A stretch of 14,400 nt of DNA from Treponema sp. (GCA_031284195.1 JAITAI010000238.1:1-14400); one strand, 5' to 3'; shown: positions 8,284 through 14,400, numbered from the stretch's first letter. Translations and numbers: made by a program. The notes: a model not told the origin generated them from the letters alone.

Positions 8284-8346
8284 CAGAAACCCCTCTTTTG
8301 TGGTAGGGTTCCTGTATGGTACTTTTTTGAAACCCCCCTGGGTTCC
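8284..8346 (-). other. Paired hairpins between ygeY and ygeW
   Basis: The 82-bp gap holds two hairpins on the minus strand. The first, directly after the ygeY stop, is GGAACCC-AGGG-GGGTTTC (8329-8346). The second is CAGGAACCC-N13-GGGTTTCTG (8284-8314). Both use the same arm sequences GGAACCC and GGGTTTC, so they could swap partners. Neither is followed by a T-run on the minus strand, so this looks like a processing or stability element rather than a terminator. The second ends just before the ygeW Shine-Dalgarno. Confidence 0.45.
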
Positions 8347-8347
8347 A

Positions 8348-9547
8348 CTATTTACCTGCGATATAGATCGAGGGAAGCGCCGCATACACTGCGGCGCAGC
8401 GGACCAGATCCGCTTTCCAGGTCTTTTCATTGGGGGCGTGAGCTTCCTCTTCCTTGCCTGGTCCAAAGCCGATGCAGGGAATCCCGTTCCGCCCCATGAT
8501 GGCCACCCCATTAGTGGAAAAGGTCCACTTGTCCACCTTGGGCTTGCCGTACATACCCTCGTAAGCCTGCACCATTGCTTTAGCCGCCGGAGCATCTTCA
8601 GGAATAACCCAGGTAGGGAAATAACAGTCTATGGGGTAGACCACACCGGTGTAACTGGGACGATCGTATTGGTACATACTTACTGTAGCAGCGTACTTTT
8701 TTACCATAGGGAGGGCTCGAATCTCATCCAAGGCAGAGACCGCGGTTTCCCCTTGGGTGAGCCTCCGATCAATCGAAATGGCGCACATGTCCGCTACGGC
8801 GCACCGGGAAGGAGAGCTGAAGTAAATCTGAGAGACCGCCAAGGTCCCCTTGCCAAGGAAGGGGTCATCTTTGAGCCGCTTATTGAGGGCTTGTACTTCA
8901 CCGATGATTTCCCCCATTTTATAGATCGCATTATCGCCCCGTTCAGGAGCTGATCCGTGGCAGGAAACCCCCTGTACTTCAACCCGGATCTCCATGCGTC
9001 CCCGGTGTCCCCGGTAAATGTTGCCGTTGGTCGGTTCGGTAATCACCACAAACTCAGGCCGGATATTTTCTTCTTTAATAAGATACTCCCAGCATAATCC
9101 ATCGCAGTCTTCTTCCTGGACCGTGCCGGTAACCAACACCCGGTACTGCTCATTCAAAAGCCCCAGGTCTTTCATGATCTTTGCCCCGTACACTGCCGCT
9201 ACAGGTCCCCCTAGTTGGTCTGAGGTTCCCCGGCCACCGATTTCTTCTGCGGTTTCATAGCCTTCAAAAGGATCGAACTTCCAGTTGTCCCGGTTTCCTA
9301 CACCCACCGTATCAATGTGTCCATCAAAGGCGATGAGCCTTTTACCGGTACCCATATACCCGATAACGTTGCCCATCTGGTCGATGCCCGCTTCATCAAA
9401 ATCAAGTTTTTTCATCTCTTCCAGGATCCGCGCTGCGGTTTCCTTTTCACCGCAGCTCTCACCAGGAAGCCGCACCACGTCCCGCAGGAACTTAGTCATA
9501 TCAGCTTCGTACGCCTCTGCTGCCTTTTTAATTGCCGCAAAATTCAT
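8348..9547 (-). CDS. ygeY: YgeY: M20-family zinc hydrolase
   Basis: Cytosolic amidohydrolase/peptidase of the M20 (ArgE/DapE) fold, 399 aa from the chosen start (E. coli YgeY 403). Numbering from that start: metal ligands H77 and D79 (GHIDT), bridging D110 (GRGTSDQ), catalytic E145 and ligand E146 (VQEEDCDG), E171 (TEP), dimerisation-domain H197 (SCHGSAPERGDN) and H370 (EAHAPNEKTW). The set is complete, so the enzyme should be active. The first in-frame ATG (9592) has no good ribosome site; the ATG at 9545-9547 has GGAG (9554-9557) 6 nt upstream and gives a length like that of homologues, so I chose it. The ATG at 9557-9559 is a third option. It follows ygeX after a 433-bp gap and precedes ygeW by 82 bp. 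It likely hydrolyses a ureido or carbamoyl amide bond on the way to 2,3-diaminopropionate (inference). Some databases label YgeY 'YgeY family selenium metabolism-linked hydrolase'. Confidence 0.94.
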   Translation of the reverse strand: MNFAAIKKAAEAYEADMTKFLRDVVRLPGESCGEKETAARILEEMKKLDFDEAGIDQMGNVIGYMGTGKRLIAFDGHIDTVGVGNRDNWKFDPFEGYETAEEIGGRGTSDQLGGPVAAVYGAKIMKDLGLLNEQYRVLVTGTVQEEDCDGLCWEYLIKEENIRPEFVVITEPTNGNIYRGHRGRMEIRVEVQGVSCHGSAPERGDNAIYKMGEIIGEVQALNKRLKDDPFLGKGTLAVSQIYFSSPSRCAVADMCAISIDRRLTQGETAVSALDEIRALPMVKKYAATVSMYQYDRPSYTGVVYPIDCYFPTWVIPEDAPAAKAMVQAYEGMYGKPKVDKWTFSTNGVAIMGRNGIPCIGFGPGKEEEAHAPNEKTWKADLVRCAAVYAALPSIYIAGK

Positions 9548-9553
9548 TGCTTG

Positions 9554-9557
9554 CTCC
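9554..9557 (-). promoter_or_regulatory. Ribosome binding site supporting the internal ygeY start
   Basis: GGAG on the minus strand lies 6 nt before the ATG at 9545-9547. The more upstream ATG at 9590-9592 has only a weak AGGT 7 nt before it. Confidence 0.5.
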
Positions 9558-9644
9558 ATAGCTTTAAATTTGTCAGGTCCCAATGTACCCATTGCTTTAC
9601 CTGATTAATCTTTTCCATCTTTTCTATTTTTTCCATAGTATTTC

Positions 9645-9681
9645 TGGGGTACACTCCAGCCTTAGTCTAAAGTGCACCCCA
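9645..9681 (-). other. Hairpin/dyad upstream of ygeY
   Basis: The minus strand reads TGGGGTGCACT-N15-AGTGTACCCCA: 11 pairs, one of them G-U in RNA (as DNA, 10 of 11). It is followed by GAAATAC rather than a T-run, so it is not an intrinsic terminator. It may be an RNA structure in the ygeX-ygeY transcript or a spaced operator. Confidence 0.45.
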
Positions 9682-9711
9682 ACTTCATTTGTCCCTCATA
9701 GGAACTCATCA

Positions 9712-9731
9712 TTGATAAGGTCCCTTATCAA
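9712..9731. repeat. Perfect 20-bp dyad TTGATAAGG-TC-CCTTATCAA
   Basis: Two perfect 9-bp arms around TC. It is symmetrical, AT-rich and intergenic, as expected of a dimeric regulator's operator. It lies next to a minus-strand T-run (9735-9741), but in the wrong order to be a terminator by itself. Confidence 0.5.
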
Positions 9732-9734
9732 CTG

Positions 9735-9775
9735 AAAAAAATGGCGAACCTTGGCCGGAAATACCCGGCGGCACC
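9735..9775 (-). terminator. Possible weak intrinsic terminator/attenuator after ygeX
   Basis: On the minus strand an inner stem GCCGG/CCGGC (9754-9769) lies inside an outer GGTG/CGCC pairing (9743-9775). One base later comes a run of seven Ts (9741-9735). The stem is interrupted and not strong, and it lies about 205 nt past the ygeX stop. It might attenuate transcription between ygeX and ygeY rather than end the operon. Confidence 0.3.
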
Positions 9776-9980
9776 TCCCCGCTGAAAAATCCAAGCCAAA
9801 GAAGGGCTGCGGAAACCATCCATAATACCCAGCCGTAAGCCCAATAGGGGTAAGGATGAGCCCCACCCCTGGATAAACCTACAGGCTACACCGCATCTGC
9901 GGTTCTCCGGGAAAGGTACCATCCATAAAAATTCCAGCCCTGGTTAAACCGCTCCTCACCATCCCCTCCTTAGGCGGTTA

Positions 9981-11189
9981 CTATACCGAACTCCACTCTC
10001 CGTCCCAGAGGATCTTCCGGTATCGCTCAGGATCCGTATCCCCTTCAGTGCTGAATACCACCACTACCGAATCCCCGTGCAGCCCCAGGCTCTCCCGCAA
10101 ATCCCGGTACTCATCATGTTCAAGCATCGCCATAAGGAGCCCGGTCGTTACTGCCCCGGATTCTCCTGAGATAACCTGCCTATCTCCCCGAAGGGGTGCA
10201 CCTAACACGCGCATCCCTTTAGCAGCAACCCAGTCCGGTACAGAAACAAAACATGCACTGTACTGTTTGAGGATTTGCCAGGAAATCGTATTTGCCTTAC
10301 CACATGCAAGACCGGCCATAATGGTTTGCAAGCTGCCTCCTACCGGGACAAGCTCCTTTACTTTTGCCGAACGGTACAGACAGTCCGCAGCAGCAGCTTC
10401 TACCACGGTTACTACCGGCGGCGACTCCGTATACACCTGGGTAAAATACCCCTGGACCGAGCCTGCCAAGGAACCGACTCCGGCTTGAACAAAGATATGG
10501 GTAGGAGACACTCCGCATTGGGCGAGCTGCTGGTGTACTTCGTAAGACATGGTTCCATAGCCCTGCATGATCCACCCAGGGATCTCTTCATACCCATCCC
10601 ACGCCGTATCCTGCACCATAACCCCTTGGGGATCTTTTGAAGCTTGCTCATGGGCAAAACACACCGCCTCATCATAGTTCAAATTAGTGACCTGTGCGTC
10701 CGCTCCTTCTTTTAAAATGTTTTGCAGCCGGGCCTGGGAAGAACCGGCAGGCATGAACACTACCGACTTTTGACGCAGCGTATTCGCTGCCCAAGCCACA
10801 CCCCGTCCATGGTTCCCGTCGGTAGCCGTATAAAAAGTAAGATCCCCAAGCTTTTTCTTGATTGCATCTGAGATAAGCACTTCATAGGGTAAGGTGGAAA
10901 TATCCTGTCCTAGCTTTTGTGCAATGAATTGTGCTATGGCATAAGAACCACCGAGGACTTTAAAAGCATTCAAGTTAAAACGGTAAGACTCGTCTTTAAG
11001 GTACAAGGCTTGGATCCCCAGCCGTTGGGCTAAATGGGGAAGATTGATCAGCGGGGTTACCTGGTAGCACGGAAAACTTCGGTGAAAATTCCAGGCTTTC
11101 TGTATCGCTTCCTCAGTCATAAGGGCCATAGGGGGTACTGAACCGGTTTTCAGCATGGTATTGCGTACCCACTTAATTAGTTCTTTCAA
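9981..11189 (-). CDS. ygeX: YgeX: 2,3-diaminopropionate ammonia-lyase
   Basis: Cytosolic PLP enzyme of fold type II that cleaves 2,3-diaminopropionate to pyruvate and two ammonia. It is 402 aa from the TTG at 11187-11189 (E. coli YgeX 398). Numbering from that TTG: PLP lysine K77 in NAFKVLGG, D124 in TDGNHGRG and D194 in VQDTAWDGY (matching E. coli K77, D120, D189 as I recall them), and the phosphate loop QAGVGSLAGS. SGESGAV and STEGDTD near the C-terminus also match the family. Start choice: the first ATG (11196-11198) is only 1 nt from GGAGG (11200-11204), too close; the TTG at codon 4 is 10 nt away and gives better length agreement. The in-frame ATG at codon 15 lacks a ribosome site. It is the first gene after the strong promoter at 11219-11247. 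Making pyruvate, it is the step where purine-derived carbon would enter central metabolism. Confidence 0.95.
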   Translation of the reverse strand: MKELIKWVRNTMLKTGSVPPMALMTEEAIQKAWNFHRSFPCYQVTPLINLPHLAQRLGIQALYLKDESYRFNLNAFKVLGGSYAIAQFIAQKLGQDISTLPYEVLISDAIKKKLGDLTFYTATDGNHGRGVAWAANTLRQKSVVFMPAGSSQARLQNILKEGADAQVTNLNYDEAVCFAHEQASKDPQGVMVQDTAWDGYEEIPGWIMQGYGTMSYEVHQQLAQCGVSPTHIFVQAGVGSLAGSVQGYFTQVYTESPPVVTVVEAAAADCLYRSAKVKELVPVGGSLQTIMAGLACGKANTISWQILKQYSACFVSVPDWVAAKGMRVLGAPLRGDRQVISGESGAVTTGLLMAMLEHDEYRDLRESLGLHGDSVVVVFSTEGDTDPERYRKILWDGEWSSV

Positions 11190-11218
11190 TATATACATTC
11201 CTCCATAACCATGAACCT

Positions 11219-11237
11219 ATTGTACCACTGGTATAAT
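11219..11237. promoter_or_regulatory. Candidate operator dyad over the ygeX -10
   Basis: The plus strand reads ATTGTACCA-C-TGGTATAAT, nine positions per arm with 8 complementary. It covers the -10 and much of the spacer, so a protein bound here would block RNA polymerase. The regulator encoded immediately upstream (11320-11982) is the obvious candidate, by inference from position only. Half of it recurs before ygfK (4385-4393). Confidence 0.5.
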
Positions 11238-11247
11238 GTTATGTCAA
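11219..11247 (-). promoter_or_regulatory. Sigma70 promoter for ygeX and downstream operon
   Basis: The minus strand has -35 TTGACA (11242-11247), a 17-nt spacer and -10 TACAAT (11219-11224): perfect -35, optimal spacing, one -10 mismatch. An AT-rich tract just upstream (about 11250-11270, AATAAAAAAATTTTTAG) resembles an UP element. The start site would be near A11212, giving a very short leader that is mostly the Shine-Dalgarno. Confidence 0.82.
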
Positions 11248-11319
11248 ACACTAAAAATTTTTTTATTCAAATGCGCGGCCATCCCTAGGAATAAACATCC
11301 CGGCGGATCAAACCTGCGG

Positions 11320-11982
11320 TTATGTATTTTCCAGGGTCCGGATATGCATATACACCGTGTTCCGGGAGATACCGAGATTTTCAGAAATGATTTTAACGGC
11401 GTTCTTTAATTTGAAGATCCCTTGGTAATATAAAAGGGTTATGATCTCTTTGTTTTTTTGAGAAGCTAGAACACTCGCATCCTGGCTTACCTCCTGCTTT
11501 ACCTTTTCCAGGACCCGGATTATCAATTCATCCGAATCATTGATAAAACTTTCAGCCATATAGACTCTGGAATCATTCCAAGAAAAAGATTGCAGAAGGG
11601 AGGTAAGGGGGCTATCCAGGTACATATTAATACACAACAGCCCAATCGCAGTATCCTTCTCTCCAAAAATTGCCATGGTCGTTGATTTGACCGGCTTACC
11701 GTATTTGCTTTTGGAATAATAGGTACTAAACCGTTCAGCATCGGTTTTTTCACTGGCGCCCTTATTGATCTTTTCCAGCATTAACAAGGCTAGATCCGTG
11801 ATCGGCGCCCCTTCCTTACGCCCCGAGTGAAAACCGTTTACAATCTTGATGATCGAATGATCCAGATCGCCCAGGTCATGGAGTACGATTTCAAAAGCCT
11901 CCCCCAAATAGGCCGCCAAGGCGTCAATGGTGGTTTTGTAAGAATTGATGATCAACCTGTCGGTCTCAGAATCCTTTTTCAT
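11320..11982 (-). CDS. YheO/DauR-like transcriptional regulator (PAS_6 + HTH_22)
   Basis: Cytosolic DNA-binding regulator, 220 aa. An N-terminal YheO-like PAS domain (about 10-125) carries hallmark stretches FEIVLHDLGDL (30-40), IVNGFHSGRKEGAPITDLAL (47-66) and IGLLCINM (113-120). A C-terminal helix-turn-helix (about 178-216) ends GISRNTVYMHIRTL. Overall it is close to E. coli YheO, about 20 residues shorter at the N-terminus. I chose the ATG at 11980-11982 because AGGAGG lies 4 nt upstream; the longer frame starting at 12090 overlaps the end of the dehydrogenase gene in another frame. It sits 43 bp after that gene and 121 bp before ygeX, with the ygeX promoter between. The DauR relative in Pseudomonas represses D-arginine catabolism. 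Here a purine-derived ligand is likely, but whether it activates or represses cannot be read from the sequence. Confidence 0.85.
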   Translation of the reverse strand: MKKDSETDRLIINSYKTTIDALAAYLGEAFEIVLHDLGDLDHSIIKIVNGFHSGRKEGAPITDLALLMLEKINKGASEKTDAERFSTYYSKSKYGKPVKSTTMAIFGEKDTAIGLLCINMYLDSPLTSLLQSFSWNDSRVYMAESFINDSDELIIRVLEKVKQEVSQDASVLASQKNKEIITLLYYQGIFKLKNAVKIISENLGISRNTVYMHIRTLENT

Positions 11983-12007
11983 GGGTCCTCCTCTTAGGCT
12001 TTCCCTC

Positions 12008-12037
12008 GGTTTATTGCTTGCTCGTTTATTTCTTGCT
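12008..12037. repeat. 15-bp tandem duplication spanning the xdh stop codon
   Basis: On the minus strand AGCAAGAAATAAACG is followed directly by AGCAAGCAATAAACC, 13 of 15 identical. Both copies contain an in-frame TAA; the first is the actual stop of the dehydrogenase (12026-12028), so the duplication supplies a backup stop. Confidence 0.6.
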
Positions 12038-14400
12038 ATAAAAGGTATTTTCCATAGGCAGCTTGCTCCGTAGGATTCGGTCCTTGGCATAATAGGCCCC
12101 GCTTATGGCCGGGCATACCGGAATGGTTGCCAATTCACCCACCCCCTTTGCCCCATAGGTCAGGGGAGAGGGGTTCTGCGGTTTTATCAGGATGGTCTCC
12201 ATAGGCGGCGCTTCAGTAGCCCGAATAAGCCCCAGGGTTCCGTATTTCACTTTGGGATACCCCCCTTCTAAAGGGAAGTCCTCGGTAAGGGCATAGCCCA
12301 TACCCATGAGGAGCCCCCCCTCGATCTGTCCTTCCGCAGCTTTGGGATTGACCACTGTACCCAAGTCATAGGCAGCGATGATCTTTTCCACTTTGCCTGT
12401 ATCCTCCAGGATGACCACCGTCGCAGCGTAACCGTATGCCACATGGCTCACTGGATTGGGTTTATCGCTTCCCATAGGATCCGTTGGACTTGAAAACTCA
12501 GCGAAAAACTCCTGCCCCTCAAGACGAGCCAGATCGTCCCCGGCTGCTTCCAGCGCGGCTTTCAGCTTCAGCGCGGCCTGATGGGTCGCCTCTCCGGTGA
12601 ATACGGTCTGCCGTGAAGCAGTGGTAGTCCCTGAGTTTGGGGTCCGCCGGGTGTCAGGAGGTTCTGCCACCACCTTTTCCGGCGGGACCTTCAGGGTTTC
12701 ACAGACGATCTGGGTGGTAACCGTGGCGAGTCCTTGGCCGATACATGCGGCGCTGGTCCGTATGTGGATCATCCCCTGTTCTACCGAAAGAATACAGCGG
12801 CCTATATCGGGAAGCCCTACCCCGATCCCCGCGTTTTTTAAGGCGCAGGCAATACCCGCTACTTTCCCTTGAGACCGGGCCTGGTCGTAGGTTTCCTGTA
12901 CTGCCTTGAGACAGGCTTCAAGCTCCACATCATCCCCGGCTATCTGGCCATTGGGAAGAACCTGGCCTGGTCTAATGGCGTTCCGGTACCGAATCTCCCA
13001 GGGGGAAATACCCACCTGTTCTGCCAGGAGGTTGAGGTTATTTTCCGTGGCAAAACAGCTTTGACACACCCCAAAACCCCGGAACGCCCCTCCTGGGGGG
13101 TTATTCGTATACACTGCCTTACCGTCAATATCGATCACCTGGTAATTGTAAGGACCCGCGGCATGGGTACAGGCCCGCTGTAAAACCGGACCTCCCAGGG
13201 AAGCATAGGCCCCGGTATCGGCGACAATCACCGCTTTCATGGCCGTGAGTTTTCCCGCGGCATCGCAACCAGTGGTGAAATCCATTTCCATGGCGTGCCG
13301 TTTAGGATGCAGATTGATACTTTCCTGCCTGCTTAAAAGCACCTTTACCGGTTTTTTAAGACACCACGCTGCAAGGCAGGCGTGATGCTGAACGCTCATA
13401 TCTTCCTTGCCCCCAAAGCCCCCTCCTACCAACTGTCCTTTGACATGGACCTGCTCAGGAGCAATGCCCAACATCCGGGCACATTCCCGCTGTTCATCAT
13501 AAACGCTCTGACCTGCTGAATAGAGGGTAATTCCCGTATCCCCTGCAGGAACTGCAATGGCACATTCAGGCTCCATGAAGGCATGTTCGGTAAAAGGGAC
13601 CGAATAATGACGGGTTACCACATAGGCTGACTGGGCAAGGACCGCATCCGCATCACCCCGGACCAAGTGTTCATGGGAAAGGATATTCCGTTCTTTGGCA
13701 TGAATCAGGGGAGCTCCTGTGGCCATAGCCGCTCCCGGGCTTGTCAGGGGTTTCAGCGCTTCATATTCTACATAGACCAGTTCCTTTATTTCATGGAGGG
13801 TTTCTTTGCGGGTCCCTACCACCACTGCCAGGGCATCGCCGATGAAGCGGGTAATGCCCCCTTCGGCGATGAGCACATCATAGTCTGAAAGAAATTCGAG
13901 GTGTCCGATTTTGATGTTTCCCGGCACATCCTGAGCAGTAAGAACCGCGACACAGTCAGGGTGGGCCCGGGCCTGAGCCGTATCGATCTTGAGCACTCGA
14001 GCCCGGGGATAGGCGGAACGGACCGCTGAGGCATGGAACATTCCTTCAAAAGCCAGATCATCCACGTATTTTCCCGTACCTAAGGTTTTTGCCGCTGCAT
14101 CCACCCGGTGGAAATTTTCGCCTACCCTGCCGGTAAAAGCCGGTTTGGGTACCGGGGTTTGTTCACGGAACAAGCGGGCCGCATAGCGGATCCCCGCTTG
14201 GATCTTCACATACCCGGTACACCGGCAAATATGAGCACGGATCCCTTTACGGATAGCGTCGTCGTCAGGATCCGGATTGCGATCCAGCAGCGCTTTGGCG
14301 CTCATCACCATTCCGGGGATGCAGAATCCGCATTGTACTGCGCCGGTCTCGGCAAAGGCAAAGGCATACACTGCCTGTTCCTGAGGGGAAAGCCCTTCCA
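12026..14400 (-). CDS. Selenium-dependent-type xanthine dehydrogenase, 2Fe-2S/molybdenum fusion (5' end outside window)
   Basis: Molybdenum hydroxylase that oxidises purines (xanthine/hypoxanthine); 790 codons are visible and the frame stays open to the window edge. An apparent GTG start at 14371 is internal: the codons before it (EGLSPQEQA) continue the domain. Visible order: the second 2Fe-2S site of the small subunit (CGFC, then CRC in AHICRCTGYVKIQAG), a linker, then the full Mo-binding region. This includes GGGFGGKED, SRQESI, GGPVLQRACTHAAGPYNY, GGAFRGFGV and the C-terminal GAKGVGELAT, whose glutamate (codon 12134-12136) matches the catalytic Glu. The fused layout without an FAD domain and the sequence texture match the selenium-dependent xanthine dehydrogenase family (about 850 aa, related to E. 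coli XdhD). The selenium there is a labile atom at the Mo centre, not selenocysteine, so no in-frame TGA is expected. The plant-type 2Fe-2S half is off-window. The gene is followed closely by the regulator, probably in one transcript. Confidence 0.9.
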   Translation of the reverse strand, partial: EGLSPQEQAVYAFAFAETGAVQCGFCIPGMVMSAKALLDRNPDPDDDAIRKGIRAHICRCTGYVKIQAGIRYAARLFREQTPVPKPAFTGRVGENFHRVDAAAKTLGTGKYVDDLAFEGMFHASAVRSAYPRARVLKIDTAQARAHPDCVAVLTAQDVPGNIKIGHLEFLSDYDVLIAEGGITRFIGDALAVVVGTRKETLHEIKELVYVEYEALKPLTSPGAAMATGAPLIHAKERNILSHEHLVRGDADAVLAQSAYVVTRHYSVPFTEHAFMEPECAIAVPAGDTGITLYSAGQSVYDEQRECARMLGIAPEQVHVKGQLVGGGFGGKEDMSVQHHACLAAWCLKKPVKVLLSRQESINLHPKRHAMEMDFTTGCDAAGKLTAMKAVIVADTGAYASLGGPVLQRACTHAAGPYNYQVIDIDGKAVYTNNPPGGAFRGFGVCQSCFATENNLNLLAEQVGISPWEIRYRNAIRPGQVLPNGQIAGDDVELEACLKAVQETYDQARSQGKVAGIACALKNAGIGVGLPDIGRCILSVEQGMIHIRTSAACIGQGLATVTTQIVCETLKVPPEKVVAEPPDTRRTPNSGTTTASRQTVFTGEATHQAALKLKAALEAAGDDLARLEGQEFFAEFSSPTDPMGSDKPNPVSHVAYGYAATVVILEDTGKVEKIIAAYDLGTVVNPKAAEGQIEGGLLMGMGYALTEDFPLEGGYPKVKYGTLGLIRATEAPPMETILIKPQNPSPLTYGAKGVGELATIPVCPAISGAYYAKDRILRSKLPMENTFYSKK

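Larger units (their letters stand above)
9548..9980. other. Long gene-poor gap between ygeX and ygeY
   Basis: 433 bp without a supportable gene. It carries an 11-bp stem hairpin (9645-9681), a perfect dyad TTGATAAGG-TC-CCTTATCAA (9712-9731), a terminator-like fold (9735-9775), the dyad ACCGCA-TC-TGCGGT (9890-9903) and an 11-bp direct repeat, ACCATCCATAA at 9815-9825 and 9918-9928, whose flanks also match partly. A 64-codon minus-strand frame (9728-9922) shows no recognisable protein or good ribosome site. No clear promoter for ygeY was found. Confidence 0.6.

Noticed and set aside
8329..8346. GC-rich hairpin next to a homopolymer as a terminator after ygeY
   Set aside because: On the minus strand the run after the hairpin is A, not T; on the plus strand the Ts precede the stem.
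9728..9922. 64-codon minus-strand open frame in the ygeX-ygeY gap
   Set aside because: No recognisable similarity, no good Shine-Dalgarno, and it overlaps the terminator-like fold and repeats; probably noncoding.
11983..12090. 36-residue N-terminal extension of the regulator
   Set aside because: It overlaps the end of the dehydrogenase gene and lacks a ribosome site; AGGAGG supports the ATG at 11982.
14369..14371. GTG as start of the dehydrogenase
   Set aside because: It falls inside the 2Fe-2S domain; upstream codons continue in frame to the window edge.

Overview
The window holds nine protein genes, all on the minus strand, forming one purine/urate catabolism cluster. In transcription order (right to left) they are: a 5'-truncated xanthine dehydrogenase of the selenium-dependent type (12026-14400), a YheO/DauR-like regulator (11320-11982), diaminopropionate ammonia-lyase YgeX (9981-11189), M20 hydrolase YgeY (8348-9547), the transcarbamylase YgeW (7069-8265), carbamate kinase ArcC/YqeA (5996-6928), an NCS2 xanthine/urate-type permease (4464-5951), the Fe-S flavoprotein YgfK (1336-4368) and the amidohydrolase SsnA (5-1333). 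No credible plus-strand gene, RNA gene, insertion sequence or CRISPR array was seen.

The gene set corresponds to the E. coli ygeWXY-hyuA-yqeA-ygfK-ssnA-xdhD-uacT region and to the oxygen-independent uric-acid/purine clusters reported from gut anaerobes. Read as a pathway (partly inference): the permease imports the purine, the molybdenum hydroxylase interconverts (hypo)xanthine and urate, and YgfK and SsnA act on the ring. YgeY and YgeW then remove ureido/carbamoyl groups to give 2,3-diaminopropionate, which YgeX cleaves to pyruvate and two ammonia. YgeW and ArcC together would recover ATP from carbamoyl phosphate. HyuA, which lies inside the E. coli cluster, is not in this window.

Regulation: a near-consensus sigma70 promoter (TTGACA-N17-TACAAT, 11219-11247) with an AT-rich upstream tract and a 19-bp dyad over its -10 lies just upstream of ygeX. 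The run ygeX-ygeY-ygeW-arcC-permease-ygfK-ssnA can therefore be transcribed separately from xdh and the regulator. The largest gene-free stretch is 9548-9980, which holds several dyads, a possible attenuator/terminator and a short direct repeat. Smaller gaps of 140, 121, 95 and 82 bp contain candidate regulatory structure.

Organism: the gene content implies an anaerobe, probably host-associated. Base composition looks close to balanced, which argues against a low-GC clostridium. A gut spirochaete (Treponema-like) is possible, but that is a weak impression and not something the sequence proves.
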